Source: Psychroserpens ponticola (lineage in GTDB: Bacteria > Bacteroidota > Bacteroidia > Flavobacteriales > Flavobacteriaceae). Taken from it: DNA of 64,000 nt. The first letter of the stretch is position 1, and every line of letters begins with the position of its first letter. The notes beneath the pieces are model-generated. The model had not been told where the DNA came from, searched no databases, and saw nothing but the letters and a program-made list of their open reading frames with translations. Below are positions 29,126 through 36,795 of the stretch, piece after piece. Location: the NCBI RefSeq assembly GCF_023556315.2, contig NZ_CP116221.1, forward strand, positions 1,437,001 to 1,501,000, read 5' to 3'. Made by a program: the position numbers and the translations under genes.

Positions 29126-31156
29126 ATGAAAAATCTTCTCTATTTCACATTCTTATTACTTGTATTAGTCTCATGTAAAAGCGATAAAACTACTGAAAAT
29201 ATTGAAACAACTCAAGGCATAAAACCTATTGTAATAGATGGTATTGACCCGTCAATAAAACCTGGTGATGATTTTTTTAATCATGTTAACAAATCTTGGT
29301 TTGATAAAGCAGTTATAGCAGATGACCAAGTTGGAGTTGGAGCCTATCGTTTTTTAAATATTCCTCAGCAGGAATTATTGAAAAATATTTTAGATGACGT
29401 TTCAAAAGTAGAACATTCTAAAGGTAGTATAGAACAAAAGGTTGGCGATTTTTACGCCTCAGGAATGGATACTATTAGCATCAATAAACGCGGAATGACT
29501 CCAATTCAGCCTATTTTAGATAGAATTGATGCAATTGGTGACATAGCTTCAATGACTGAATTTGTTGCAACACAACTTAAATCTGGAGATTACTCAATAA
29601 TTAGTCCATACATTTCTCCTGATCAGGAAGACAGTTCTATAAATATTTTACACTTTTCTCAAACTGGCTTAGGCTTGCCAGATCGCGATTATTATTTTGT
29701 GGAAGATCCTTCAGTACAACAAATTCAAAAAGCTTATAAAACCTATTTGGCTAGCATTTTTGAATTGGTAGGAGATGAGAATTCGAAAGCGCAAGCTGAG
29801 ATTGTATATAATATTGAAAAACAGCTGGCTAAATCACACAAAACACGAGTACAACGTAGAATAATAAAAGAGAATTATCATAAAATGGCAGTTTCACAAT
29901 TGCAAGAAAATCACTCTAATATTGATTGGATGTCAATGCTAAATACACTAGATGTGAAAGTAGATTCTGTTGATGTAGCGCAACCTGACTATTATAATAC
30001 ATTAAACTCGATGTTAACCACAGTGTCATTAGAGGATTGGAAATTGTTTTTAAAAGCAAATTCAATAGGTTCTCATGATAATATTTTGAGTAAACCATTT
30101 CAAGATGCTTCTTTTGAATATTCAAAAGTTCTATCTGGTCAATCTGAACAACAGCCTCGTGCAAAGCAAATTGTGCATCGTGTTGATGGGCAAATTGGGT
30201 TTGCCTTAGGACAATTATATGTGAAACGTTATTTTAATGAAGATGCTAAAAAACGTGCTTTAGATTTGGTCAATAATTTTCAGAAAGTATTAGAAAAACG
30301 CATAGATAATTTGGACTGGATGAGTGATAGTACTAAAGTTAAAGCTAAAGACAAACTATATGCTATCAACAAAAAAATAGGCTATCCAGATGTATGGCGA
30401 ACTTATGATGTAATTATTGATAGAGGCCAGTTTTTTGAAAACGTAGTAGCCTTACGTAAAGATGCTTATAAATATGAACTTAAACAATTAAATAAAGCTC
30501 CAAATTTAGACGAATGGCACACAACACCATCTACAGTGACCGCTTATTATAATCCGTCATTGAATGAAATTGTGTTTCCTGCAGGTATTTTACAAGCACC
30601 ATATTTTGATTTGTATGCAGATGATGCTTTAAATTATGGTGGTATCGGAATGGTAATTGGACATGAGTTTACTCACGCTTTTGACGATCAAGGAGCGCAG
30701 TATGATAAAAACGGAAATGTCACTAATTGGTGGACAGAAGAAGATTATACAAAGTTTAAAGCTAAGACTGAGCAAATCGTTGAGCAGTATAATACTTTTA
30801 CAGTATTAGATAGTGTGCATTTGAAAGGCGCACTTACTGTAGGAGAAAATACAGCTGATAATGGTGGAATTGCAATTGCTTATGACGCATTTAAAATGAC
30901 TAAGCAAGGACAAGACTCTACTAAAATTGAAGGATATTCGCCCAACCAACGTTTCTTTCTATCAGTCGCAAATATTTGGCGCGTAAAAGTTCGTGATGAA
31001 TATCTACGTAATTATGTGGCTACTGATCCGCATTCACCACCAATATGGAGAGTTAATGGACCATTAATGAATTTTACTCCATTTTATGAAGCCTTTAATG
31101 TAAAAGAAGGCGAAGCAAATTATAGAACAGAAGAAGATCGAATCAAGATTTGGTAG
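29126..31156 (+). CDS. M13 family metallopeptidase, lipoprotein
   Basis: From the start at 29126 the protein has 676 residues and begins MKNLLYFTFLLLVLVSC, a clean lipoprotein signal; an upstream ATG at 29054 would add 24 residues that spoil it. The neprilysin-type zinc motif HEFTH lies near residue 513, and the third ligand is in ENTADNGG about 60 residues later. The C-terminal NIWRVKVRDEYLRNYVATDPHSPP and the final W are typical of M13. These enzymes cut oligopeptides on the outer side of a membrane. The gene is monocistronic. Confidence 0.94.
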   Translation: MKNLLYFTFLLLVLVSCKSDKTTENIETTQGIKPIVIDGIDPSIKPGDDFFNHVNKSWFDKAVIADDQVGVGAYRFLNIPQQELLKNILDDVSKVEHSKGSIEQKVGDFYASGMDTISINKRGMTPIQPILDRIDAIGDIASMTEFVATQLKSGDYSIISPYISPDQEDSSINILHFSQTGLGLPDRDYYFVEDPSVQQIQKAYKTYLASIFELVGDENSKAQAEIVYNIEKQLAKSHKTRVQRRIIKENYHKMAVSQLQENHSNIDWMSMLNTLDVKVDSVDVAQPDYYNTLNSMLTTVSLEDWKLFLKANSIGSHDNILSKPFQDASFEYSKVLSGQSEQQPRAKQIVHRVDGQIGFALGQLYVKRYFNEDAKKRALDLVNNFQKVLEKRIDNLDWMSDSTKVKAKDKLYAINKKIGYPDVWRTYDVIIDRGQFFENVVALRKDAYKYELKQLNKAPNLDEWHTTPSTVTAYYNPSLNEIVFPAGILQAPYFDLYADDALNYGGIGMVIGHEFTHAFDDQGAQYDKNGNVTNWWTEEDYTKFKAKTEQIVEQYNTFTVLDSVHLKGALTVGENTADNGGIAIAYDAFKMTKQGQDSTKIEGYSPNQRFFLSVANIWRVKVRDEYLRNYVATDPHSPPIWRVNGPLMNFTPFYEAFNVKEGEANYRTEEDRIKIW

Positions 31157-31279
31157 TTCTTAAGAACATTAAGAGTTAAACTTTAATCATTAAAAGTGTC
31201 AGCATGATTAATATGTTACTGTACAGTTGATTGTAGAGATGCTATTTTATATTATTATAATAATAAATGGATTAATATG

Positions 31280-31309
31280 TTGTAAATCAAAAAAATGGCA
31301 CCATATTTG
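31280..31309 (+). promoter_or_regulatory. Promoter of the first cold-shock gene
   Basis: TTG (31280-31282), a 19-bp spacer and CATATTTG (31302-31309) form a near-consensus promoter; the first base of the -7 box is C for T. The leader that follows resembles that of the second csp gene. Confidence 0.65.
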
Positions 31310-31345
31310 TAATTCAATAAGTATTATAAATTAAATTACATTACA

Positions 31346-31537
31346 ATGAGTAAAGGAACAGTAAAATTTTTCAACGATGCCAAAGGATTTGGTTTCATCA
31401 CTGAAGAAGGACAAGAAAAAGATCACTTTGTACACATCTCTGGATTGATTGACGAAATTCGCGAAGGCGACCAAGTTGAATTCGATCTTCAAGAAGGAAA
31501 CAAAGGATTAAACGCAGTAAACGTAAAAGTTATCTAA
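31346..31537 (+). CDS. CspA-family cold-shock protein, copy 1
   Basis: This 63-residue protein is a single cold-shock domain with RNP1 (KGFGFI) and RNP2 (HFVHI) intact. Such proteins bind single-stranded nucleic acid and keep mRNA open at low temperature. It differs from the copy at 36472-36663 only at residues 23-24 (QE for VD). The leader and the last 50 coding and stop-proximal bases are almost or fully identical between copies, while the middle differs at many silent sites. A strong terminator follows, so the gene is monocistronic. Confidence 0.97.
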   Translation: MSKGTVKFFNDAKGFGFITEEGQEKDHFVHISGLIDEIREGDQVEFDLQEGNKGLNAVNVKVI

Positions 31538-31559
31538 TACATATACTACAAGTTTTATA

Positions 31560-31592
31560 AAGCCCATCAAATTATTTTGATGGGCTTTTTTT
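31560..31592 (+). terminator. Intrinsic terminator after csp copy 1
   Basis: AGCCCATCAAA (31561-31571) pairs perfectly with TTTGATGGGCT (31576-31586) around a 4-nt loop and runs into seven T. Confidence 0.95.
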
Positions 31593-31714
31593 GTATAAAC
31601 ATATCCAGGTTAATCTTGGTTTGTAATGATATCTTTTATTTGATAAGTTAGATTTTTAGGTCTTAGGCAAGCATTATTTATTTTATATTTGGTTTAACTT
31701 CTAAATTCAAACTT

Positions 31715-32284
31715 ATGTTATTGAAACGTGTTTTACTTTTAATTGCCTTACTTTCAGCATTGCAAAGTATAGGTCAAGATAATGAACGCTCACTTTCGTT
31801 TTGGAATACTTTAAAATCTCATTGTGGTAAGGCTTATTCAGGAATACTTGAAATTCCGAAAGAGGATGAAGCTTTTGGAGGAAAAACTTTAGTAATGCAT
31901 GTCAAATCTTGCAGTGAGAATACCATAAGAATACCTTTTTATGTTGGAGAAGATAAGTCGCGAACATGGATTTTAACGATGGCTGATGGCATTATTTCTT
32001 TAAAGCACGACCATCGTCATGAAGATGGAACAATGGATGATGTTAACTTTTATGGCGGAACTGCAACCAATGAAGGAAAGGCAGATGTTCAGTTTTTTCC
32101 TGCAGATGTGCATACACAAACTCTTATACCTGATGCTGCAACTAACGTTTGGTGGATTACCATAGACGAAACAAGTTTTACTTATAATTTACGTCGTTTA
32201 GGAACAGACCGAGTTTTTAAAGTGGTTATGGATCTTACAAAACCTATTGAAACTCCAGATGAACCTTGGGGTTGGAAGGATTAA
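31715..32284 (+). CDS. Secreted protein of unknown function
   Basis: This 189-residue protein has a signal peptide (about 1-20, ending SIGQ). The mature part starts with FWNTLKSHCGKAYSGIL and has a second cysteine in VKSCSENTIRIPF, a HDHRHEDG cluster of histidines and acids, and a C-terminal beta-rich part with FTYNLRRLG. I recognise it only as a conserved secreted protein type of Bacteroidetes without a known role. The His/Asp cluster could bind a metal, which is a guess. It converges with the desaturase gene, 18 bp away. Confidence 0.75.
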   Translation: MLLKRVLLLIALLSALQSIGQDNERSLSFWNTLKSHCGKAYSGILEIPKEDEAFGGKTLVMHVKSCSENTIRIPFYVGEDKSRTWILTMADGIISLKHDHRHEDGTMDDVNFYGGTATNEGKADVQFFPADVHTQTLIPDAATNVWWITIDETSFTYNLRRLGTDRVFKVVMDLTKPIETPDEPWGWKD

Positions 32285-32302
32285 ATTTTCTAGATGTAAA
32301 AC

Positions 32303-33043
32303 TCAATCTTTAAGTCTTATTGGTTTTAAATGAATAAAACCTAAAGCATCCAATAGTCTGATAATTAAATAGGTGATGTCTATTTCATACCATTTTACAC
32401 CAAAATTTGCTCTACTTGCATGTTTGTGATGATTGTTATGATAGCCTTCTCCCATCATTAAAAAGTCAAAACGAAATAGATTTTTGCTGGTGTTTTTCAT
32501 TTGGTAATTGACATAGCCATAAATATGACCAAACCAATTGATAATTACACCATGAATAGGTGCCATTAAAAATGTTATTGGTAATAATAACCAATGCCAC
32601 CAAGCGGTTGCAAAGTAAACGAATACTAAAATGTAAATTGAAATCCACAGCAATCGTGAAAAGCGAGAACTTGCGAACTTGTCAAAACCTTTCCATTGTG
32701 GAACATTTTTAGTAAAACGATCGTCAACGGTTATTCGTTGTTTATTTATATCTTGATAAATGGTTTTTGTTTTCCACATCATTGCAAATAAATTAGCATC
32801 ATGTGATGGTGAATGTGGATCTTTTTCAGTGTCTGTATACGCGTGATGCATGCGATGCATAATTCCGTAACCATATGCGCTTAAGTAACTTGAACCTTGA
32901 AAAATCCATGTAAGAACAAAAGTAATTCGTTCCATAACTTTTGACATTGTAAATACTTGGTGTGCAGCATAACGATGCAAAAAGAACGACTGGAAAAATA
33001 AGCTTCCATACCAGAGCACTAAAACGAAAATAACAATCAACAT
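32303..33043 (-). CDS. Membrane fatty-acid (acyl-CoA type) desaturase
   Basis: The 246-residue membrane protein shows the three histidine boxes of the delta-9 desaturase family: HRYAAH near residue 23, HRMHH near 66, and HNNHHKH near 205, with hydrophobic segments before and between them. These boxes bind the di-iron centre that introduces a double bond into acyl chains, which keeps membranes fluid in the cold. It lies 74 bp downstream of a Crp/Fnr-type regulator in the same direction and may be co-transcribed with or controlled by it. Two CspA genes and an RNA helicase nearby fit a low-temperature role. Confidence 0.92.
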   Translation of the reverse strand: MLIVIFVLVLWYGSLFFQSFFLHRYAAHQVFTMSKVMERITFVLTWIFQGSSYLSAYGYGIMHRMHHAYTDTEKDPHSPSHDANLFAMMWKTKTIYQDINKQRITVDDRFTKNVPQWKGFDKFASSRFSRLLWISIYILVFVYFATAWWHWLLLPITFLMAPIHGVIINWFGHIYGYVNYQMKNTSKNLFRFDFLMMGEGYHNNHHKHASRANFGVKWYEIDITYLIIRLLDALGFIHLKPIRLKD

Positions 33044-33117
33044 ATCTTTTTTTTACAAAGATAATTTGATGTTATGAGTGATACAATGAACCCAAATCAA
33101 TTAATTAATGGCTTTTA

Positions 33118-33687
33118 TTATAAACGTTTTCTAATTCGGCTTAAAGCTTGAGCTGTTACACCAATATAAGAACTGATGTATTTAAGCGGAATGACTTTTA
33201 ATAGCTCTGGACGTTCTTTAAATAGTTTGAGATAACGTTCTTCAGCAGTAAGGTTTAGCAAGTTTTGCTCTCGTTTGGATTTTATTAAAAAGAGACGTTC
33301 AGCAGTTAATCTACCTACAAGATTTCCTATTTGCGTGGTTTTATAAACGTCTTGTAAATCGGCATATGTCATGCTAAGAATAGTTGTTTCTGTTAACGCT
33401 TGTAATTGATATGCAGAAGGTTTTTGCGTTAAAAAAGAGTCGTATGCACTAACAAATTGGTTTTTAAAACTAAATCCAAAGGTGATTTCTTTTTCTGGAT
33501 TTTCCTTTGGAATAAATAAGCGAACCACACCAGATTCGATAAAAGAAATATGATTTTCAATGGCATTCAATTTTAAAAACACTGTTTTCTTAGGAATGAC
33601 ACGACGTTGTAATTTAGACGTAAAAAACTCCCAATCTGAAGTTGATATCGTAGCAATTTGGTCTAAGTAGTCTTTTATCTGTTGCAA
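33118..33687 (-). CDS. Crp/Fnr family transcriptional regulator
   Basis: The 189-residue protein has a cyclic-nucleotide-binding beta-roll (about 15-115, with IENHISFIESGVVRLFI) and a C-terminal helix-turn-helix (YISSYIGVTAQALSRIRKRL). The effector pocket is not canonical for cAMP, as in many Bacteroidetes members. Translation appears to start at TTG (33687), because no ATG is in frame between it and the promoter at 33715-33744. The desaturase gene downstream is the nearest candidate target. Confidence 0.88.
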   Translation of the reverse strand: MQQIKDYLDQIATISTSDWEFFTSKLQRRVIPKKTVFLKLNAIENHISFIESGVVRLFIPKENPEKEITFGFSFKNQFVSAYDSFLTQKPSAYQLQALTETTILSMTYADLQDVYKTTQIGNLVGRLTAERLFLIKSKREQNLLNLTAEERYLKLFKERPELLKVIPLKYISSYIGVTAQALSRIRKRL

Positions 33688-33714
33688 ATGGAGTATACTT
33701 ATGTGTTGAGTTTA

Positions 33715-33744
33715 CAAAGATAAGGATTCGGAAAACCATTTAAA
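33715..33744 (-). promoter_or_regulatory. Promoter of the Crp/Fnr-type gene
   Basis: Read on the minus strand, TATCTTTG (33722-33715) is an exact -7 box, with TTT at the -33 position after a 19-bp spacer. The predicted start is about 20 nt before the TTG start codon, which supports that start. Confidence 0.65.
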
Positions 33745-33786
33745 GGGAATAGTACCAATTTATTAGTGAGTCTTCCCTTTTAATGG
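33736..33786. repeat. Long inverted repeat between lipoprotein and regulator genes
   Basis: CCATTTAAAGGGAA (33736-33749) and TTCCCTTTTAATGG (33773-33786) form 14-bp arms with one mismatch around 23 bp. On the minus strand it ends in TTTT, so it may terminate the lipoprotein transcript. It also overlaps the -33 region of the regulator promoter and could be an operator. Confidence 0.6.
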
Positions 33787-33827
33787 TAATGAAAAATGAA
33801 TTTTTTGTCAAGCTATAATGACAACTA

Positions 33828-34340
33828 TTAGTCTTGGTTTGGCTCGCAATAGGAGTAAGGAGGTATGTCAAATGTTCCTTGTACATTGATGGCTCCAGGT
33901 GCATTATCTTGCCTTCTGTAATTTATATTTATAGTGCCTATATAATTTGTAACGCAAGTGTCTGCTGTTGCTATTTCAGATAATGTTATGCTACCATCTA
34001 CAGAAAGGTAAATTCCATTTCCCATAATGCTCACAGATGAGACGCTAGTGTTATTAATATTATATGGCATAATCTCATAATTGCCTATCTCAATAGGTGG
34101 TGGAAGGACAAAATATAGGTTGTTATTTGGGTCATCACTTGAAGTAAATTTTAGACCTAAATCACCACCTAAAATATTATCTCTATTAAACACAAAAGAT
34201 TTATCTGTAAGGCCATCTCCATTGACAATTAATGTATAGTGACCACTTTTGGGTTTATCATCGTTGTCATAATTACTGTCGTCTGAAGAGCAACTAAAGA
34301 TGAATAAACTAAGGCTAAGCAAGCAGAAAAAATGTTTCAT
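33828..34340 (-). CDS. Lipoprotein of unknown function
   Basis: The 170-residue product begins with a lipoprotein signal whose lipobox is IFSCSSDD, followed by an Asp/Asn-rich linker typical of exported Bacteroidetes lipoproteins. The rest is predicted beta-rich (HYTLIVNGDGLTDKSFVFN, GTININYRRQDNAPG) with a pair of cysteines (ADTC and YSYC). I do not recognise the family. It is divergent from the DEAD-box gene. Confidence 0.75.
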   Translation of the reverse strand: MKHFFCLLSLSLFIFSCSSDDSNYDNDDKPKSGHYTLIVNGDGLTDKSFVFNRDNILGGDLGLKFTSSDDPNNNLYFVLPPPIEIGNYEIMPYNINNTSVSSVSIMGNGIYLSVDGSITLSEIATADTCVTNYIGTININYRRQDNAPGAINVQGTFDIPPYSYCEPNQD

Positions 34341-34463
34341 TATGTAAATATTTTTGTTGGTTTATATATTAACATCGAAGGTAATCTGTTTTGTCATCAG
34401 TCTTTTATTTGTAATATATCTATGAATTAAAACCTAGCGATTTACTGGTAGTTGTTTTTTCTA

Positions 34464-34491
34464 TTTTTCAAATACAGTATCGTTACCTTTG
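34464..34491 (+). promoter_or_regulatory. Possible promoter of the DEAD-box helicase gene
   Basis: TACCTTTG (34484-34491) is an exact -7 box; the -33 region is only a T tract (34464-34468). The leader would be about 60 nt. Confidence 0.5.
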
Positions 34492-34558
34492 CCAAATTAT
34501 GCTTCGATTTTAGAATTAATATTGAAGATAAAATTATTAATAATACTTAGAATCTAAT

Positions 34559-35872
34559 ATGGCAAATAACATCAAAGCGCAACAAGATATCCTTGAAAAA
34601 CTAAATATATATGCTCTAAACCCAATGCAAGAGCAAGCGTTGGCTGTGATTGAAGAGACTACGAATACTATACTTTTGTCGCCAACTGGAACAGGTAAGA
34701 CTTTGGCTTTTTTACTGCCATTATTAAGGTGTTTAGATCCTGAATGTACAGAAGTTCAAGCAGTAATTATCGTACCTTCTCGAGAATTGGCTATTCAGAT
34801 TGAAACGGTTATTAGAAATATGGGTTCTGGTTATAAAGCCAATGCCATTTATGGAGGTAGAGCCATTTCAAAAGATAAAATTGAACTCAAACATACACCA
34901 GCAATTTTAATAGGAACACCAGGACGATTGGCAGATCATTTAGAACAAGGTCGTTTTACAACAAAGTTCGTCAAGACATTAGTGATTGATGAGTTTGATG
35001 TCTCTATTGAAGTTGGTGCAGGAGGTGAGCTAAAAAGTATCATGGGTTACTTACCACATATCTCGAAACGCATCTTAACTTCTGCAACTCAAGGCACAGA
35101 AATCCCAAGTTATTTGAAAATGGCCAAGGCAGAAATTTTAAATTTTTTAAAAAACAGACCTAGTTCTCAATTGATGGTGAAAACGGTTTTGTCTCCATCC
35201 AAAAACAAACATAATACGGTTATAGATTTATTAAATCATGTAGGAAATGATCCTGGTATTATTTTCTGTAATCAGAAAGAGCGTATTGAAGACCTGAGTC
35301 GTTTTTTAGAGAAGAAAGGCATTGCGCATACTTGTTTTTATGCTGGTATGGAACAGCGTGATAGAGAGCGTGCTTTGATTAAATTGCGAAATGGAAGTGT
35401 TTCAATTCTTATAGCGAGTGACTTAGCATCTAGAGGAATTGATATTCCTGAAATGAAATACATTATACATTATGAAATTCCTTCTGGAATTCAAGAATAT
35501 ACGCATAGAAATGGTAGAACTGCCAGAGTAAATTCTAAAGGAACGGCTTACTTAATTAAAGGTGCACAAGAGGTTTTTCCTGACTTTGTAGGTCAGCCGA
35601 AAGTACAAATGCTTTCTAAAAATGAAACACGTAAGCCAGAATTTTGGACGACCTTATTTATTTCTGGTGGCCGAAAGGATAAAATTTCAAAGGGTGATAT
35701 TGCAGGTCTGTTTTTTAAACAAGGCGGAATTAATAAAGATCAGTTAGGTGTTATTGAATTGAAACAAGACTGTGCTTTTGTAGGAGTTCCTGTGAGTATT
35801 GCTAGTACTTTGGTTGATAAATTGAATAATACACGTTTGAAGAAGAAGAAGGTTCGTGTAACTGTTTTATAG
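34559..35872 (+). CDS. DEAD-box-type RNA helicase with a DEFD motif
   Basis: This 437-residue protein has both RecA-like helicase domains. Visible motifs are the Q-motif region (NPMQEQAL), Walker A SPTGTGKT (41-48), PSRELAIQ, GTPGRL, motif II DEFD (144-147) instead of DEAD, TSAT (174-177), and the motif VI stretch HRNGRTAR. The C-terminal domain (about 365-437) ends in KKKKVRVTV and resembles the RNA-binding DbpA-type domain. Such helicases remodel structured RNA in ribosome assembly or cold adaptation. A DnaJ-like gene and a CspA gene follow. Confidence 0.92.
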   Translation: MANNIKAQQDILEKLNIYALNPMQEQALAVIEETTNTILLSPTGTGKTLAFLLPLLRCLDPECTEVQAVIIVPSRELAIQIETVIRNMGSGYKANAIYGGRAISKDKIELKHTPAILIGTPGRLADHLEQGRFTTKFVKTLVIDEFDVSIEVGAGGELKSIMGYLPHISKRILTSATQGTEIPSYLKMAKAEILNFLKNRPSSQLMVKTVLSPSKNKHNTVIDLLNHVGNDPGIIFCNQKERIEDLSRFLEKKGIAHTCFYAGMEQRDRERALIKLRNGSVSILIASDLASRGIDIPEMKYIIHYEIPSGIQEYTHRNGRTARVNSKGTAYLIKGAQEVFPDFVGQPKVQMLSKNETRKPEFWTTLFISGGRKDKISKGDIAGLFFKQGGINKDQLGVIELKQDCAFVGVPVSIASTLVDKLNNTRLKKKKVRVTVL

Positions 35873-35898
35873 TTAGGAGAACTTTTTGTTGTATTCTT

Positions 35899-35931
35899 TT
35901 GTAATTCATTTAATTATTACATGTATTTTTG
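35899..35931 (+). promoter_or_regulatory. Promoter of the DnaJ-KTSC gene
   Basis: TATTTTTG (35924-35931) is an exact -7 box, with TTG at 35899-35901 after a 22-bp spacer, slightly long. It supports the ATG at 35950 as the start, because upstream in-frame codons would fall inside the promoter. Confidence 0.6.
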
Positions 35932-35949
35932 CAGCCTCAAAAAAATGAT

Positions 35950-36399
35950 ATGAAGCGTATAAACGAATATAAGAAACTCTTTGGTGTAGACAAAGACATT
36001 GAATTAAAGTCTCTAAAGAAGAGTTATCGTAATTTGGTTAAAGAATGGCATCCTGATAAATTTCAAAATGGAGACGCTTTACAGGAAGAAGCAGAGCTAC
36101 AAAGCCGAAAGATTATTGATGGTTACCATTTTCTTGTCAGCATGGCTCCAGAAACTAAAGAGAAAAACCTGTCAGAATACACAGAAACGATTACCAATTC
36201 ACCAATTGCTGATTACCAACATAAAGGTTTGTTATTAGAAATTACTTTTTTAGATGGTACAACTTATGAGTTTTTTGGAATAACAAAACAGATCTATCAT
36301 AAAATGATCAATGCTGGAAATTTAAATCGTTTTGCTAAGCGTACTATTTATCCAAAATATACTTACAGAAAATCGAAACGTATTCATGAAGAAGCATAA
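35950..36399 (+). CDS. J-domain protein with C-terminal KTSC domain
   Basis: From the ATG at 35950 the protein has 149 residues. An N-terminal J-domain (about 1-65) contains the HPD tripeptide (34-36) that stimulates Hsp70 ATPase. A C-terminal KTSC domain (about 85-143, LLLEITFLDGTTYEFFGI) is named for its relation to lysyl-tRNA synthetase sequences and is of unknown role. The same pairing occurs in other Flavobacteriaceae. The absence of zinc-finger and peptide-binding domains marks it as a specialised DnaK co-chaperone. Its place between a helicase and a CspA gene suggests a role in RNA or protein quality control. Confidence 0.88.
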   Translation: MKRINEYKKLFGVDKDIELKSLKKSYRNLVKEWHPDKFQNGDALQEEAELQSRKIIDGYHFLVSMAPETKEKNLSEYTETITNSPIADYQHKGLLLEITFLDGTTYEFFGITKQIYHKMINAGNLNRFAKRTIYPKYTYRKSKRIHEEA

Positions 36400-36406
36400 T
36401 AGTTGG

Positions 36407-36436
36407 TTGTAGTTTAAATTAATGGCACTATCTTTG
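36407..36436 (+). promoter_or_regulatory. Consensus promoter of the second cold-shock gene
   Basis: TTG (36407-36409), a 19-bp spacer and TATCTTTG (36429-36436) match the Flavobacterium consensus exactly. It aligns base for base in position with the promoter of csp copy 1. Confidence 0.82.
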
Positions 36437-36471
36437 TAACCTAATAAGTATTAATAATAAATTATATTACA

Positions 36472-36663
36472 ATGAGTAAAGGAACAGTAAAATTTTTCAA
36501 CGACGCTAAAGGTTTTGGATTCATCACTGAAGAAGGTGTTGATAAAGATCATTTTGTACACATTTCTGGATTAATCGATGAGATTAGAGAAGGTGACCAA
36601 GTTGAATTTGATTTACAAGAAGGAAACAAAGGATTAAACGCAGTAAACGTAAAAGTTATCTAA
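36472..36663 (+). CDS. CspA-family cold-shock protein, copy 2
   Basis: This is a 63-residue cold-shock domain protein with RNP1 and RNP2 motifs, 61 of 63 residues identical to the product of 31346-31537. The gene has its own consensus promoter and terminator. The first 28 or so coding bases and the last 50 bases through the stop are identical to copy 1, whereas silent differences are frequent in between, which suggests selection on the RNA ends or partial gene conversion. Confidence 0.97.
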   Translation: MSKGTVKFFNDAKGFGFITEEGVDKDHFVHISGLIDEIREGDQVEFDLQEGNKGLNAVNVKVI

Positions 36664-36682
36664 TATATATCTATATGTTATC

Positions 36683-36718
36683 AAAAAGAGTTCATCTTCA
36701 CAGATGGACTCTTTTTTT
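36683..36718 (+). terminator. Intrinsic terminator after csp copy 2
   Basis: AAAGAGTTCATCT (36685-36697) pairs with AGATGGACTCTTT (36702-36714), with one T-G wobble and a 4-nt loop, followed by T residues. Confidence 0.93.
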
Positions 36719-36727
36719 ATACTATAG

Positions 36728-36757
36728 TTTGTGTTCTTAAAACTGTGGTTATCTTTA
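36728..36757 (+). promoter_or_regulatory. Promoter of the zinc-ribbon SDR gene
   Basis: TTTG (36728-36731), an 18-bp spacer and TATCTTTA (36750-36757) give a near-consensus promoter 39 bp before the ATG. Confidence 0.55.
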
Positions 36758-36795
36758 CTGAAATTTCTAATAAAGAATAATTGTAAGTTGTTAAC

